Below, one piece after another: positions 22,651 through 34,260 of a DNA stretch of 64,000 nt (its first letter is position 1; each line of letters opens with the position of its first letter). Below the pieces are notes generated by a model. It ran no database searches, was not told the origin of the DNA, and saw only the letters and a list, made by a program, of their open reading frames with translations. A program made the position numbers and the translations under genes. The DNA comes from Pelobates cultripes (Eukaryota; Chordata; Amphibia; Anura; Pelobatidae). The DNA is taken from positions 137,009,920-137,073,919 of the forward strand of contig OW240916.1 in assembly GCA_933207985.1 (NCBI GenBank), read 5' to 3'.

Positions 22651-24359
22651 CAAAGTTCCCAAACCATGGTACTCATACCCTCAGGGGTACAATACAATTC
22701 CCCCAGAGGTACACACACAAAAAAATGGTAATAATGCTTCTACTTTTAGTGCAGCCTCACACCACAAATTGGGAACTGTAGGGTGAGGGGCCACCCGATG
22801 GACATGTGTCATGTGTCTTCAGGGACCAATTTGTGCGCTGACCCCTTAACATTGTGACTAGGCCCCTTATCTGCAGGAAGTGCTGCAAGGAAGTGAGAGC
22901 CTGTCACTTCCTCCCAGCTAGCACAGACCCAGCGCTCGGGAGGCAAAAGAGGAAGGGGGCGGACCGGGAGAGGAGCAATGCTGTAACTCCCACAAGCCAC
23001 CCCCTGCACCCAAAAGGTAGGAAACTGGAGGGTGGCTAACATGTTGACCTGTATATATGTTTTTAATTGTCTGTATCTGTATGTATGTAGTGTGTGTGTC
23101 TGTATGTATGTGTATCTGTATGTGTGTGCATCTGCATGTCTGTGTGTGTCAGTGTGTTTACCTGTGTGTCTGTGTATGTGTCATTGTTTGTATATGTATG
23201 TGTGTCAGTGTGTGTATCTGTATGTCTGTGTGTCTATCATTAGAAAAACAATAAGAAGCCTACTCTACACAGGTGGAATACATCTATCTTACATTTATTT
23301 TGCAATTCTTTATTGTTTTTCTACTGCATGTGAGGTACTAGAAGGGCACCTTGGGTATTTGCATCCAAATTTCTAGCGGAGTGCTGGCCCTTCACTTTTG
23401 TTTTGTGTGTGTCTGTCATTGTTTGTATCTGTATGTGTGTCTGTGTGTGTGTGTGTGTGTCAGTGTGTGTATCTGTATGTCAGTATCTGTGTCATTGTTT
23501 GTATCTGTGTATCTGTATTTGTGTCAGTGTGTGTATCTGTATGTCTATGTATCTGTATGTGTGTGTGTATCTGTATGTGTGCCATTGTTTGTATCTGAGT
23601 CTGTACATCCATATGTGTGTCAGTGTGTGTATCTGTGTGTCTGTATCTGTATGTGTGTCAGTGTTTGTATCTGCGTGTGTGTATCAGTGTGTCTGTGCAA
23701 CTGTATTTGTGTCAGTATTTCTATCTGTGTTTCTGTGTACCTGCATGTGTGTCAATGTTTGTATCTGTGATTGTGTATCAACATGTGTTTCAGTGTATGT
23801 TTCTGTATGTCTGTATCGGTCTGTGTCATTGTTTGTATTTGTGTGTCTGACATACTGTATGTATGTAGTGTTTTTATCTGTGTATTTGCCTGTGTGTCAG
23901 TGTTTGTTTCTGTGTCAGTGTTTGTATCTGTGTCTTTGAGTGATTTTTGTGTGTCTGTATCTGTATGTTTGTCAGTGTTTGTATCTGTGTGTCTGTGTAT
24001 CTGCATGTGTGTCAGTGTGTGTATCTGTGTGTCTGTGTATCTGTAGTGTGTCAGTGTGTGTATCTTATATTTGAGTATCTATGTGTGTCTATCATTGTTT
24101 GTATTTATGTATGTGTATGTGTATCAGTGTGTATCTTTATATCTGTGTATCTCTGTGTGCTTCATTGTTTGTATCTGTACGTGTGCCTGAGGCAGAGAAG
24201 TACTGGAGCCTAGGGCAGAGAAAAAGGGAAGATGGGGCAGAGAAAAACATTTGATATAACAGCAACTATATTAATGACAAACATTTCACTAATATAGGGG
24301 AAGCAATGTATATAAATGGGCTGCCTAGGGGGACAGTGAAATCATGTTGGGAACCACTG
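22651..24359. mobile_element. hAT-like non-autonomous element with large TG array
   Basis: The left end CAAAGTTCCCAAACCATGG and the right end TTGGGAACCACTG read inward as variants of CAGTGGTTCCCAA, a hAT-type terminus. A GC-rich segment (22850-23030) precedes a TG array that fills most of the element. The right flank after the array is unique. No matching 8-bp TSD was found, so exact borders are uncertain. No transposase is encoded. Confidence 0.6.
23041..24190 (+). repeat. TG-rich minisatellite (~1.1 kb)
   Basis: Interrupted repeats of TGTGTGTCAGTGTGTGTATCTG and variants (CATTGTTTGTATCTGTATGTG) fill 23041-23240 and 23400-24190, separated by about 150 bp of unique sequence. All frames on this strand translate to Cys/Val/Ser-rich artefacts, and the complement to His/Thr-rich ones. 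Confidence 0.9.
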
Positions 24360-25100
24360 CTCTACAGCAATCACCTTAGCAGAAAATTAAATAACTTAAC
24401 AACATACTTATTAAATTGTGCTCATTTGTGGTTCACATTTCCAGCTCCATTGTTATGCATGTGGAAAATTGTATTTTTATATTTGTGAATGGTTTTCCCA
24501 AATAACACATAATTACTAAATTATTAAACATGAATGTCTATCTAATCTCCACCATTAGCACAGAGAATTAAAACATATTCAAACCTGCTCCCCTACCACA
24601 TATAAAATAATCTATGGCACAAACGTCCCCATATAAAATTAAATACATTAATCTAGGTTGTTTCAAGTGATGTTCTCTTATAATCTAGAGCTAGGCCATA
24701 TCCAAGCTGCTATTGGCCATTTCTAAATATGTCTATTTGAGAGTGCTTCTGTAGTATTTTGCACAGGTGCAGGCCTGGTTGGCTAGCTGACATGGCTGTG
24801 GAGTGCCTGATGCCAAGTATCAATGTAATGCCCATTGTAACACTGGTGCAACCCTTCTTTAGCCACAACTCCAGACCACCTCACATCATCCACCTATTCT
24901 GCTTTTAAACCTACCTATATTGGGCAAGAAGCATAGGTTGTTATCAATGTTGTAGTGACTCTTTAAGGCCGTAACTATTGCTGCCAGCTACGTTGCCAGA
25001 TTGCCTTCACATATAATGTATTCTGGCTGAAGGACAATGCATGAAAAGCTCTCCCCTGAAGTATGAAGAATCCATATGATACAAGAGAGTAGTTAATTAT
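24360..25100. other. Intergenic stretch, nothing recognised
   Basis: AT-rich sequence without recognisable coding motifs or paired ends. Confidence 0.4.
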
Positions 25101-25695
25101 TAAACAAGAAGGCATCACAATATACCTGACTTGACAAGTTGCTTTCCCTCCTGCAGTATGTGAATGCTAGATCTTACAAGGAAAGCTATTTCATGCATGT
25201 ACTAACCAACAGCATGAATAAATGCCACACGTGGGATTGGATTTACAGGGAAGGGGAGGCATGACTACTGCCCATAGTAAGGGGTGGGATAGTTAGATAT
25301 ACAATATTGCTAACAGGGGACCAGATAAAAAGGGAGGGAACTTAATATTTGGAAGAAGGAATTTAAGGATTAGGATTTTTTTTCTGCCCACCCTCCCATA
25401 ATTTGGTTGTTGTTGTTTGTGTGTTTTAGTGTGGTTTTCTGTTCTCTTTTTCTCACAGCAAGCAGTTTTCCTGGCGAGTGTAAGTGATGCAAATACTGAG
25501 TCGGCTTGGGGAGTCGCAGCCTGCTAGGGCTGATGGGGGAAGGCAGACTGTCTAGGACTTTGGAGAACAAATGGATTATCTGTCTGTTGGAAGGATTCCT
25601 GGTGCATTGCTTGATGTTAAATAAAGCTGTGGCTGTTGCCTTTATCCAGCACTCAGGTCTCTTGTATTTATTGGGGGCAACGGGGTAGTAAGGAT
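25101..25695 (+). mobile_element. Probable LTR (plus orientation), borders uncertain
   Basis: A TATA-like AGATAAAAAGGG at about 25323-25334 is followed 285 bp later by AATAAA at 25620-25625 and a pyrimidine/TG-rich tail ending TATTGGGGGCAACGGGG. That promoter-to-poly(A) order and spacing fit an LTR (U3-R-U5). No coding sequence follows, so it would be a solo or truncated LTR. No TSD was identified. Confidence 0.45.
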
Positions 25696-25973
25696 ATATG
25701 TCAACATAAAAATATATGCATAACAGCATTAATTTTGTTTCCTTAAGAAATTGTCAAGGAAGAAAACTCAGCATGATACTCTCACTCTGTAATCACATTC
25801 ATATGTCTAACCAATATGGTAGTAATTAAAGAGGTTTATTTTTAAACTCATCGTTTAGCTTTTAGACAATAGAGAATATATGTTATATATCTTGTCTGAA
25901 TTACACATATACTCGTAGGTAGTGTGTTTTGTACATGTGCAAAGCATGACTGTTGCCTATTGTGACATAGATG

Positions 25974-26474
25974 TTAAAAGACCACTCTAGGCACCCAGAC
26001 CACTTCAGCTTAATAAAGTGGTCTGGGTGCCAGGTCCAGCTAGGGTTAACCCATTTTTTCATAAACATAGCAGTTTCAGAGAAACTGCTATGTTTATGAA
26101 TGGGTTAAGCCTTCCCCTAATCCTCTAGTGGCTGTCTCATTGACAGCCACTAGAGGCGCTTGCGTGCTTCTCACTGTGATTTTCACAGTGAGAGCACGCC
26201 AGCGTCCATAGGAAAGCATTGTAAATGCTTTCCTATGCGACCAGCTGAATGCGCGCGCAGCTCTTGCCGTGCGTGCGCATTCAGCCGACGGGGAGGAGAG
26301 AAGGAGGATCGGAGGAGGAGAGCTCTCCGCCCAGCGCTGGAAAAAGGTAAGTTTTTACCCCTTCCCCCCTTCCAGAGCCGGGCGGGAGGGGGACCCTGAG
26401 GGTTGGGGCACCCTCAGGGCACTATAGTGCCAGGAAAACAAGTATGTTTTCCTGGCACTATAGTGGTCCTTTAA
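25974..26474 (+). mobile_element. Multi-hairpin TTAA-type MITE, complete
   Basis: Flanked by TTAA at 25974-25977 and 26471-26474. It contains the same hairpin chain as the copy at 13148, plus a block present also at 37289 in which AAACATAGCAGTTTC pairs with GAAACTGCTATGTTT (26062-26099). The AGGAAAAC/GTTTTCCT terminal hairpin is intact. It is GC-rich in the centre (26250-26400) and encodes no protein. Confidence 0.9.
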
Positions 26475-26581
26475 TATATAATTGAGTAGAATGTTAACTA
26501 GCAATCTAAAAGTAAAGTATAATTTTAAAGTAGTTTTTATTTAGATACATCTATATTGATTCTTATGAATGAACTATAAAT

Positions 26582-26760
26582 CCTATAGATTGTAAGCTCG
26601 TTTGAGCAGGGCCCTCTTCAACCTATTGTTCCTGTAAATTTTTGTAATTGTCTCATTTGTTAAATCTCCCCCTTTGATAATATTGTAAAGCGCTATGGAA
26701 TATGCTGGCACTATATAAATACCAGTAAAAATAATATTAATAATTATAAATGATAACACT
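26582..26760 (+). mobile_element. L2-type LINE 3' tail
   Basis: TGTAAGCTCGTTTGAGCAGG, a CTCTTCAACCTATTGTTCCTG block, TGTAAAGCGCTATGGAATATG and CACTATATAAATA follow in the same order as in the larger L2 copy ending at 51755. It is a 5'-truncated copy ending in A/T-rich repeats. Confidence 0.8.
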
Positions 26761-26774
26761 GCATAACTATAAAG

Positions 26775-27091
26775 CTGTCCTTTGTTTTTTGTTTTTTTTT
26801 TGGGGGGGGGGTTCAAAGCTGTTTATTGAGCTCAAGAATTAATAGTACATAACATGCAGGAATATACAGTTTTTGGGTTGGATGCGCAGGTCCCGCTTGT
26901 ATGAGTATTGTTGTCATCGCATACATTGTATTCAACTGTACAGTTTTACATAAAGTATAGGTATCATTAACGACATATGCATTGCGTTAACATTGTAGCT
27001 AGTTGAACAGTGTGTGCATCTTACAACAGTGGGTATATAGGATAGCTGTTGGTCACTTAATCTGAGATCAGAAAGATAACTGTCCTTTGTT
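26775..27091 (-). mobile_element. Short 5'-truncated LINE insertion with 12-bp TSD
   Basis: CTGTCCTTTGTT occurs at 26775-26786 and 27080-27091. Between them, a T-run with G-tract (26787-26815) followed by TTTATTGAGCTCAAGAATTA looks like the reverse of a LINE/retroposon 3' end. The insert is about 290 bp, with no coding frame. The family (L1/Tx1-type) is suggested by the tail only. Confidence 0.65.
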
Positions 27092-27269
27092 AAAACATAA
27101 ACGGTGTATAGAGTTAATAAATCTCTTAATGGATTTATGCTTTGTTATACTGCAAACATGAAAAACACAATTAATTAAATGTGGAAAATCTGAATGTTTT
27201 TGACCAAAAGATAAAAGGATTTACTAATTTATAGCCCATAAACTGTAACTATGGAATAAATATAAAATA

Positions 27270-27440
27270 ACATATAAAATGTGTATCTTGTAATACATTG
27301 TTTATTGGACTAACAGAATTTTTTAATGACAAGCTTTCGGGAGAACCTCCCTTTCTCAAGTCTAAAGTATTTCTGAGCAAGACGACACCTAGAATTCAAA
27401 TTTGAGTTGTGATAAAGGGGTTAAAGCGACATTAGTGCAG
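27270..27440 (-). mobile_element. PLE-type 3' tail (minus strand)
   Basis: On the minus strand it reads GACTTGAGAAAGGGAGGTTC, then CCCGAAAGCTTGTC, then TGTTAGTCCAATAAACAATG, ending near 27270. The GAAAGCTTG plus TTAGTCCAATAAA combination is a common vertebrate retroelement tail, which I associate with Penelope-like elements from memory. It includes a hammerhead-like fold, listed separately. Confidence 0.5.
27325..27362 (-). ncRNA. Hammerhead-like relic on minus strand
   Basis: Reading the minus strand: GAC, then TTGAGAA (for CUGANGA), an extra A, a 5-bp stem GGGAG/CTCCC with a GTT loop, GAAA, AGCT, then a GTC that can pair with the first GAC. The order matches a type-I hammerhead but two core bases are changed and stem III is marginal. 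Probably a dead relic. Confidence 0.4.
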
Positions 27441-27659
27441 ATAAGACACAGGTTTGATAGAAAATAGACACCATTCTAGCAGAGGGTCATAAATATCTTG
27501 TGTGAAGATCACAGAGTGAGTGGGGAGAGAGAGAAAGAAAACAAGCAAACAGTGCAGAAGATGGTGCTAGAAGGTGGGAGTAAAAACGAAATAATTACTT
27601 ATATTAAGAATGCATGAATTCCCATCAAAGAGTTACAGGATATGCATGAAGGCCTATAT

Positions 27660-28160
27660 CCAGCATACACAGACACACGTGTAAATATACATATACACAA
27701 GTAGTGTATATGTAGAAGTATACACAAGTACATACACACTATATCCAAGTACATATAACAATATACATATAAATACAACCAAATGCCCAAATATATGTAC
27801 ATGCACACCTACACATACATCCACACACAAGCACCAATACATGTACCTACACATATACCAATGTAAAAAGTTACCTGCTGCCGCCCTGGAGTGATGGGAG
27901 TTTGAGCGCAGGACTTGTTTTTTTGTACATATACCAATGTTCCTACACATACAAAGACTCATATGTATATGTACACATACACCTATTCACATATGCATAC
28001 ATGTATGCATGTATATACACACTTTATACATACACACACAAATATATATATACGCATACACATAAACACATTTACATACACACAAACACATTTACATATA
28101 CATACATGCACATGAACTCATATACACAAATATAAATGCACAATCACATATATAAGCATA
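27660..28160 (-). repeat. CA/TA-rich degenerate array
   Basis: Interrupted ACATATACACA-type repeats. A 70-bp unique piece (27868-27930) interrupts the array. Apparent open frames on both strands are compositional artefacts. Confidence 0.8.
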
Positions 28161-28380
28161 CATGCACAAGAGTATGGGAAAGCATAGGTCTACACATAGT
28201 ACTTTGTATATAGATAGAATGAACATATCCTTGGAATGCGTTTTAAAGTGTTGATACATATGACAGAACAGTAAGATAATGCTGGGGGAATGTTCATGTA
28301 AAGTCAAGTGTTGGTAGTGGTACAGGAAACCACAATCAGTATTTAGTCCTCTATTCTTGGTGTAGATTTGCAATCGTGCA
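28161..28380. other. Unique spacer between CA arrays
   Basis: About 220 bp of non-repetitive sequence with no recognised feature. Confidence 0.4.
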
Positions 28381-29080
28381 CTCACATACAAACATGGACA
28401 TGCACAGTCAGAAACAAAGACACACAATCACAAACAGTTTCAACATATATAATTACACGATAATACACACACTCATTTACTCACATACCTAGATACAGAG
28501 TCACATACATACACAGACGCATAAAGTCGCATGCACATAATCAAACAAACATTAAGTCACACATTTACATGCACAATCACATCGTTCTATGTGCACACAG
28601 TTACACATCGAGATGGATAGAGTCAGACTGACACAGTTACACAGTAGTCAGGTGCACACAATCAGTCACATACACTATGTAAAAAACAGTTATACACGCA
28701 AACAGACACATGCAGATAGTCGCACACACCATACACAGACATAGTTACAGGTACACACAGTCAGACACCACACACATAATAACAGGCACACAGTCACAAA
28801 CATAGTCACAGTCACTGTTACAATGACACATAGTCTCTTACGGTCACAAACACACTCTTACAAGCACACACACTTGCAAGCACACACACAGACACTGTTA
28901 CAGTCACGCACACACAGTTACAGATACACACATGCATACACAGTTCCAGGCGCACACACAGTTACAAGCATACAGGCACACACACACACTTACAAGCACA
29001 CACACTTGCAAGCACACACACAGATGCAGTTACAGGCACACACGCACAGTTACACACATACAGTCACCAAACTGCCTCCT
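28381..29080 (-). repeat. CA-rich minisatellite
   Basis: Repeats of the type CACACACAGTTACAAGCACA, more regular from 28800 to 29070 (units with CACTTACAAGCACACACACTT), and more degenerate before. Confidence 0.85.
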
Positions 29081-29285
29081 GGTTTCTAGCTTTATGTGCA
29101 TGGGTGGTTGGGAAGGAGTGGAGGCCAGAGCACATTCTCTCTTGTGTTCCTGCTTTCCCCTATACAAGTAGCCATTTCCAGGAAGGCATGGCTGGGTCAG
29201 CGGAGCAAGCCTTTGGAGCTTTGGTGGGGGTGGGGCACCCTCTCCATTCAGGGCACATGCAAACCCATGCTCCCCACAGTTGCAC

Positions 29286-29288
<3 letters not shown>

Positions 29289-29320
<32 letters not shown>
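29289..29320. repeat. (AT)n microsatellite
   Basis: Uninterrupted TA dinucleotides of about 32 bases. Confidence 0.95.
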
Positions 29321-29321
<1 letters not shown>

Positions 29322-29462
29322 CTGCTTTCATTGATTACAAGGAGTATAATTACACAGGAGAGACAGTCTGAAGGCTGAGAGGAGAGGCAGCTGACACCCA
29401 TCATCCCCAGCCACCCTCCTGCAATGCAAAGGTAAGGAAGAGGAGGGTGGCTGAAAAATTAA

Positions 29463-29905
29463 TTATGTATGTATGCCAGTATGTGTCTGTCAGTATGTGT
29501 GTATGTATGTATGTATGCCAGTATGTGTCTGTCAATATGTGTGTATCTATGTATGTATGCCAGTATGTGTATGTATGTATGCCAGTATGCCAGTATGTGT
29601 ATGTATCTATGTATGTATGCCAGTATGTGGATGTCAGTATGTATCTGTCAGTATGTATGTATGTATCTATCAGTATGTATGTATGTCTGTCAGTATGTAT
29701 GTCTGCATGTATACGTGTGTCAGTATGTGTGTATATGAGTATGTATGTATGTATGTCAGTGTGTGTGTGTATCTGTATCTCCTTATGCATGTGTGTGTGT
29801 GTGTATGTGTGTGTCAGTATGCCTGTATGTGTGTATGTCTGTTTCAGTATTTGTATCTTTCTGGGTGTGTCTGTTTGTGTCTGTGTGTGTGTATTCCTGT
29901 GGGCG
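29463..29905 (+). repeat. TG/TATG-rich minisatellite
   Basis: Repeats of TATGTATGCCAGTATGTGTCTGTCAG and shorter TATG units. Unique sequence on the right (29905-29981) ends GCGCCCCAAAATTGATGGTG then ACCCTGG, which looks like one terminus of a DNA transposon. A GC-rich segment (29095-29280) and a hairpin-forming pair CCACCCTCCT/AGGAGGGTGG (29411-29450) flank the left side. By analogy with 22651-24359 this is likely another array-bearing element. Confidence 0.75.
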
Positions 29906-30039
29906 GGATTTGGAGGCGGGCCCTGTGGGCCCAGACCTTGAGCTGTGTTAGGCGCCCCAAAATTGATGGTGACCCTGGAAAAACCTATTGATCCTGGAAT
30001 GAATATTAATATTAACAACATCAATGCATTAAAAGGTTA

Positions 30040-30615
30040 CTCCTAACCTCATAACCACTACAAACAAACAAACAAACAAAAAAGATCAGCACTCTCTAGC
30101 CACACAAAAAAATGGAGGCAGCACACCTAAGGTATTGGGGCTCCCTCAAAGACCATATAAGAACGCAGAAAGAAATCCCAATAGTACAGTACATCTCACT
30201 AAATTTAACTGAAAAAGATAAGAGTAATTCTACTCACATTTACCAGAGCTATGACCAGCTGTAGTATGGATGGTGTAGAGTGGTATTATCCTCACTTCTA
30301 GGATATATGGGTAGACATTATTCTCAGGTAACAGAACAATATAGCAGCAAAGAGACCCAAGGGGAGAAACAGAATAGGGCAAAATTGTGTTCTCTGTATA
30401 TATTTAGCCAGGAGTGAAAAATATATATATTGTACTCACATTTTATTGAGCAGGCTAACTGCTCAGTGAATAGGGCACAAGTGGTATGATCCCCACGATG
30501 GATTCTTTGGTGAGGTCCTCACTGGAGTAGATGAACAGGATGCCAGGCAAATAAATAATACAATATATTAAAAGAAATAAAAAGGAAAGTGGCACAATCT
30601 TGTAGTAAAAGTAGC
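30040..30615 (-). mobile_element. PLE-type terminal region, part 1 (minus; split by CR1)
   Basis: The segment is non-coding and AT-rich, and starts (on +) with an (AAAC)n run at 30060-30085. It abuts the CR1 LINE 3' end at about 30616. On the other side of the CR1 (32691 onwards) the minus strand carries a hammerhead-like motif with GAAATGCATC, consistent with one PLE terminal region interrupted by the CR1. The two-part assignment is inference. Confidence 0.45.
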
Positions 30616-30824
30616 CAATATTTACATAGTTACATAGCTGAAAAGAGACTTGCGTCCATCAAGTTCAGCCTTCCTCACAAATGTTGTTGCTGTTGATCCA
30701 AAAGAAGGCAAAAAGCCTGGTCTGAAGCACTTCCAATTTTGCCACAAACTAGGAAAAAATTCCTTCTTGACCCCAAAATAGCAGTCAGATGTCTCCTTGG
30801 ATCAAGCAGCTATTACCCCACTAA

Positions 30825-31510
30825 TTAGAAATTATATCCCTGTATGTTATGTTTTTGTAAGTATTTATCCAATTTCAGTTTAAACATCTGTATGGACTCT
30901 GACAAAACCACCTCTTCAGGCAGACAATTCCATATCCTTATTGTTCTTACTGTAAAAAAACCTTTTCTTTGCCTTAGATGAAATGTCCTTTCTTCCAGCC
31001 TAAATGTGTGACCTTGTGTCCTATGTATATCCCTGTTTATGAATAGATTTCCAGATAAAGGTTTGTACTGGCCCCGAATATATTTGTATAAAGTTATCAT
31101 ATCCCCTCTCAGGCGCCGTTTTTCCAAGCTAAACAGATTGAATTTTTTTAACCTTTCTTCATAACTAAAATGCTCCATTCCTTTTATCAATTTTGTAGCT
31201 CATCTCTGGACCCTCTACAGTGCCATAATATCCTTCTTTAGAACAGGCGCCCAAAATTGCACAGCATATTCAAGGTGTGGTCCACCAGCGATTTATAAAG
31301 AGGCAAAATTATATTTTCATCCCGAGAATTTATGCCCTTATTTATACATGACAAAATCTTACTGGCCTTAGCAACTGCAGATTGACATTGCATATTGCTG
31401 CATAATTTGTTGTCTATAACAATTCCCAAATCCTTCTCGTGTGTGGTTATCCCTAATTCACTACCATTTAGTGTGTAAGTTGCTTGTGCATTCTTAACCC
31501 CGAAGTGCAT
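30825..31510 (-). pseudogene. CR1 ORF2, C-terminal portion, frameshifted
   Basis: Two further frames continue the protein. The first (31510-31238) contains TTHEKDLGIVIDNKLCSNMQ and ILPLYKSLVDHTLNML. The second (31190-30825) contains YEERLKKFNLFSLEKRRLRG, GDMITLYKYIRGQY and IWNCLPEEVVLSESIQMFK, which form the standard CR1-group C-terminus. At least two frameshifts separate them from each other and from the RT core. A deletion or base change near 31260 also disrupts the expected LEYAVQ-type stretch. Confidence 0.85.
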
Positions 31511-32690
31511 AACTTGTTAAATTTAATCTGCCATTTTAGTGCCCAGTCTCCCAATCTATCCAAATCTCTCTGCAGCAAAGCAATATCCTGCTCACTTTTT
31601 ATTACTTTACAAAGTTTTGTGTCATCTGCAAACACTGATACATGGCTTTCAATGCCTATTTCAAGATCATTTATAAATATGTTAAATAGAAGTGGTCCCA
31701 AAACAGAACCCTGAGGGACACCACTTACCACTTTTGTCCAGCCTGAAAATTTACCATTAATTACAACTCGTTGTACTCTATCCTTAAGCCAATGTTCTAC
31801 CCAAGAACAAGAATATTCATCTAGACCAATTTCTTTTAGTTTGAAGACTAACCTATTGTGAGGAACCGTATCAAATGCCTTGGCAAAATCCAAGTAGATC
31901 ACATCCACTGCAACACCCTGATCTATACTTCTACTTACTTCTTCATAGAATGCAATTAGGTTAGTTTGACATGACCTATGTTTCATAAAACCATGCTGAT
32001 TATTGCTAATAACAAAGTTCTTCCCAATGAATTCCTGAATATTATCCCTTAATAGCCCTTCAAATATTTTCCCAGTTACAGAAGTTAAGCTCACAGGTCT
32101 ATAATTTCCAGGCAAGGATTTTGAACCCTTTTTAAATATAGGAACAACATCTGCCTTCCTCCAATCCTCCGGTACAACACCTGAAACAAAAGAATCTTGA
32201 AAAATTAAATACAGAGGTTCACTTATTTCCCCACTTAGCTCCTTAAGTACTCGTGGGTGAATACCGTCAGGCCCCGGAGCTTTATTTACATTAATTTTCT
32301 TTAATAGCTGTAGCACCTTGTCTCGAGTTATCCAATCACAAGTTATTTGCAAGTTTTTTGCAGCAATTATTTGCATATCTCTTGCCATAGGATCCTCATT
32401 AATATATACTGAAGAAAAATAGTTATTTAAAATTTCTGCTTTTTCCTGGTCTTCATTAGCTAATAAACCCAACTCTGTTTCAAGTGTACCTACACTTTCA
32501 TTTTTTGTTTTTTTAGAATTGATGTACTTGAAAAAATTTTGGGGGTTGGTTTTGCATTCTTTAGCTATCAATTTCTCATTTTCTAGTTTAGCCACTTTAA
32601 TTGCCTTTTTGCAAGCGTTATTGGCTTCCTTATATCTTAAATAGGATGCCTTTGATTTGTCTGATTTAAATGCTTTAAATACCCTTTTTT
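31468..32690 (-). pseudogene. CR1 ORF2, N-terminal RT portion
   Basis: An open frame of 375 codons (32595 to 31468) plus in-frame upstream sequence to about 32690. Motifs: NKAPGPDGIHPRVLKEL, PEDWRKADVVPIFKKG, NYRPVSLTSVTGKIFE, the box VIYLDFAKAFDTVPHNRL, SGVPQGSVLGPLLFNIFIND, and FADD at 31621-31632. It breaks at about 31490-31510, where the frame moves on to KVMHFG-type sequence. The N-terminal endonuclease domain is absent. The gene would supply target-primed reverse transcription. Confidence 0.88.
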
Positions 32691-32770
32691 CTTATTTTTA
32701 ACATAAAAATAAAAATAATGTTATACGATGCATTTCACCACACAGGGCATTATCAAGTAGAAACAGTCAG
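32691..32770 (-). mobile_element. PLE-type terminal region, part 2 (minus)
   Basis: AT-rich DNA directly beyond the 5'-truncation point of the CR1, carrying the hammerhead-like motif at 32722-32760. It is likely continuous with 30040-30615 before the CR1 inserted. Confidence 0.4.
32722..32760 (-). ncRNA. Decayed hammerhead motif on minus strand
   Basis: On the minus strand: TAC, core TTGATAA (CUGAUGA with two transitions), stem II TGCC...GGTG, GAAA, the palindrome ATGCAT as stem III, C at the cleavage position, then GTA pairing with TAC as stem I. The order and spacing are correct for a type-I hammerhead. Core changes make activity unlikely. Confidence 0.5.
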
Positions 32771-33867
32771 CTTGTCAGACATGAGACAACATAAAATACT
32801 TTTAGTATACATAAAAACATCTATTATATTTATTGAAAGAGCAATATGTAGAAATGTATAATATTTTAACATTATATTAAAACAAAGCTTTTAACATGAT
32901 GAAAAGCTGATAAAAGGTGACACGCAACCGCTGTACCGTGTAACGTGACCTCGCTATAGTTATTGGGAAATGTATGCCACCACATAGCTGTCTAGTGCGT
33001 CTATACTTGAAAACAAATGAACTTTCAATGCACTTTCGCTGTTAAAACACTTTCTAAATAAAACATCCAAAGGCTTTCTTTACATTCAAGATCTACCAAT
33101 ATAAACACATTCATACGTTATATATGACTGTTACTAATATAGAAGATTATCAGAAGTATCAGAATCTGGTATAAATGAGGATATGCATGAGGTTATTGTT
33201 GAAATATTTTCAGTTTAATGTACATTCAAATACATTTAAGATTTGTGTATTCTCTGTTTTCATCTCAAGAGAAGAGCAAACATGAGTCAGTGTAGGAGTT
33301 TGTCACAGACCAGATTAAAAGGCAAACTTTGTATTTATGTATATGTGCATGTATATATGCATGTTGCATTTATGTATCTCCCTCTTATCTATCTATCCAA
33401 ATATAGAAATACATTTGTTGTGAATTTCTGAAGTGAAATGTTTGGAATGAGCCGATTTGAAAGATCTGGAGTTGTATATAAAGCTTTCAAAGTAAAGCTG
33501 CTGGCCTCTCACTTTTTTAGATGGTTCTTCCTTTATGACTCATCCATCTCTTGGACTCAATGTAATGGAAGCTTAGTACTAGAAAGCTTTTCCTATTCAT
33601 TTTAGTTGGGATCATTAGCTCTGCAGCTGTCCGGTGAACTCAGAAGGACCTTTTTTGTTCTATTGCCATGGAAAAATAATCTACTTGATGTACTACTGGT
33701 GTACTGAGCATATCAAATACATCACATGTAGCTAGGGCTAGGAGTTGGTAATATAGCGGTAACATTTTACAGAACATTTTACACATTCAAACAAGAGATG
33801 AGAAAGAATATAAGTGTCTCATCGCTAACAAGCTCTGGATCTTCATAAAATATAGTGGGTTTTATTA
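32771..33867. other. AT-rich intergenic stretch, nothing recognised
   Basis: No coding family, array or paired ends were identified. Confidence 0.4.
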
Positions 33868-34176
33868 TTAAAGGGACACCCTAAGCATCAAAACCACTAC
33901 ATATTAATGCACTAGTTGTGTGCATAAATGCTGACTCTATTCTAAGACTGATAGCCACTAGCATCTTTGAAAATGGAAGGTCTTCACATTCAGCATCATA
34001 ACACACAGCATAATGATGCTACACGCCACTAAAACTTGCCCATGAGAAGCACTGGATTGGCAGAGCACCCTATGTCCCCAATGTTTTGCGATGAGAATTA
34101 TGGAATGGGACTAATATCATCTCTGGTAATCTGACAATAGACAGATCAGACTGTCGCAAGGAGTTTGTCCCTTTAC
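33868..34176. mobile_element. TTAA-type MITE (third family)
   Basis: Begins TTAAAGGGACACCCTAAGCA (TTAA at 33868-33871) and ends GTTTGTCCCTTTAC, whose inward reading GTAAAGGGACAAAC is the inverted start with the terminal TTAA mutated to TTAC. Length is about 309 bp and it is non-coding. Confidence 0.7.
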
Positions 34177-34260
34177 TTGATTTTTTTCTTAGTAAAAGGG
34201 GAGGGTCTGGAATCAAACTTAAACATGAAACCTTTTAAGGTTTATCACTGTTATTTTCTA

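Larger units (their letters stand above)
30616..32690 (-). mobile_element. CR1-type LINE, 5'-truncated
   Basis: On the minus strand it has a large part of ORF2 from upstream of the RT core to the 3' end. The tail is AGCTATGTAACTATGTAAAT (about 30616-30636 on +), the microsatellite-like end typical of CR1/L2-group LINEs, rather than a poly(A). The final 230 bp are matched by a second plus-strand copy at 53093-53406. No TSD is seen, which is normal for this group. Confidence 0.9.

Noticed and set aside
23032..24213. Long Cys/Val-rich open frames (up to 178 codons)
   Set aside because: They are translations of a TG-rich tandem array in several frames at once, with no start context, domain or conservation signal.
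29401..30024. 207-codon Thr/His-rich frame on the minus strand and Cys/Val frames on the plus strand
   Set aside because: Simple-repeat artefacts of the TATG/TGTC array at 29463-29905.
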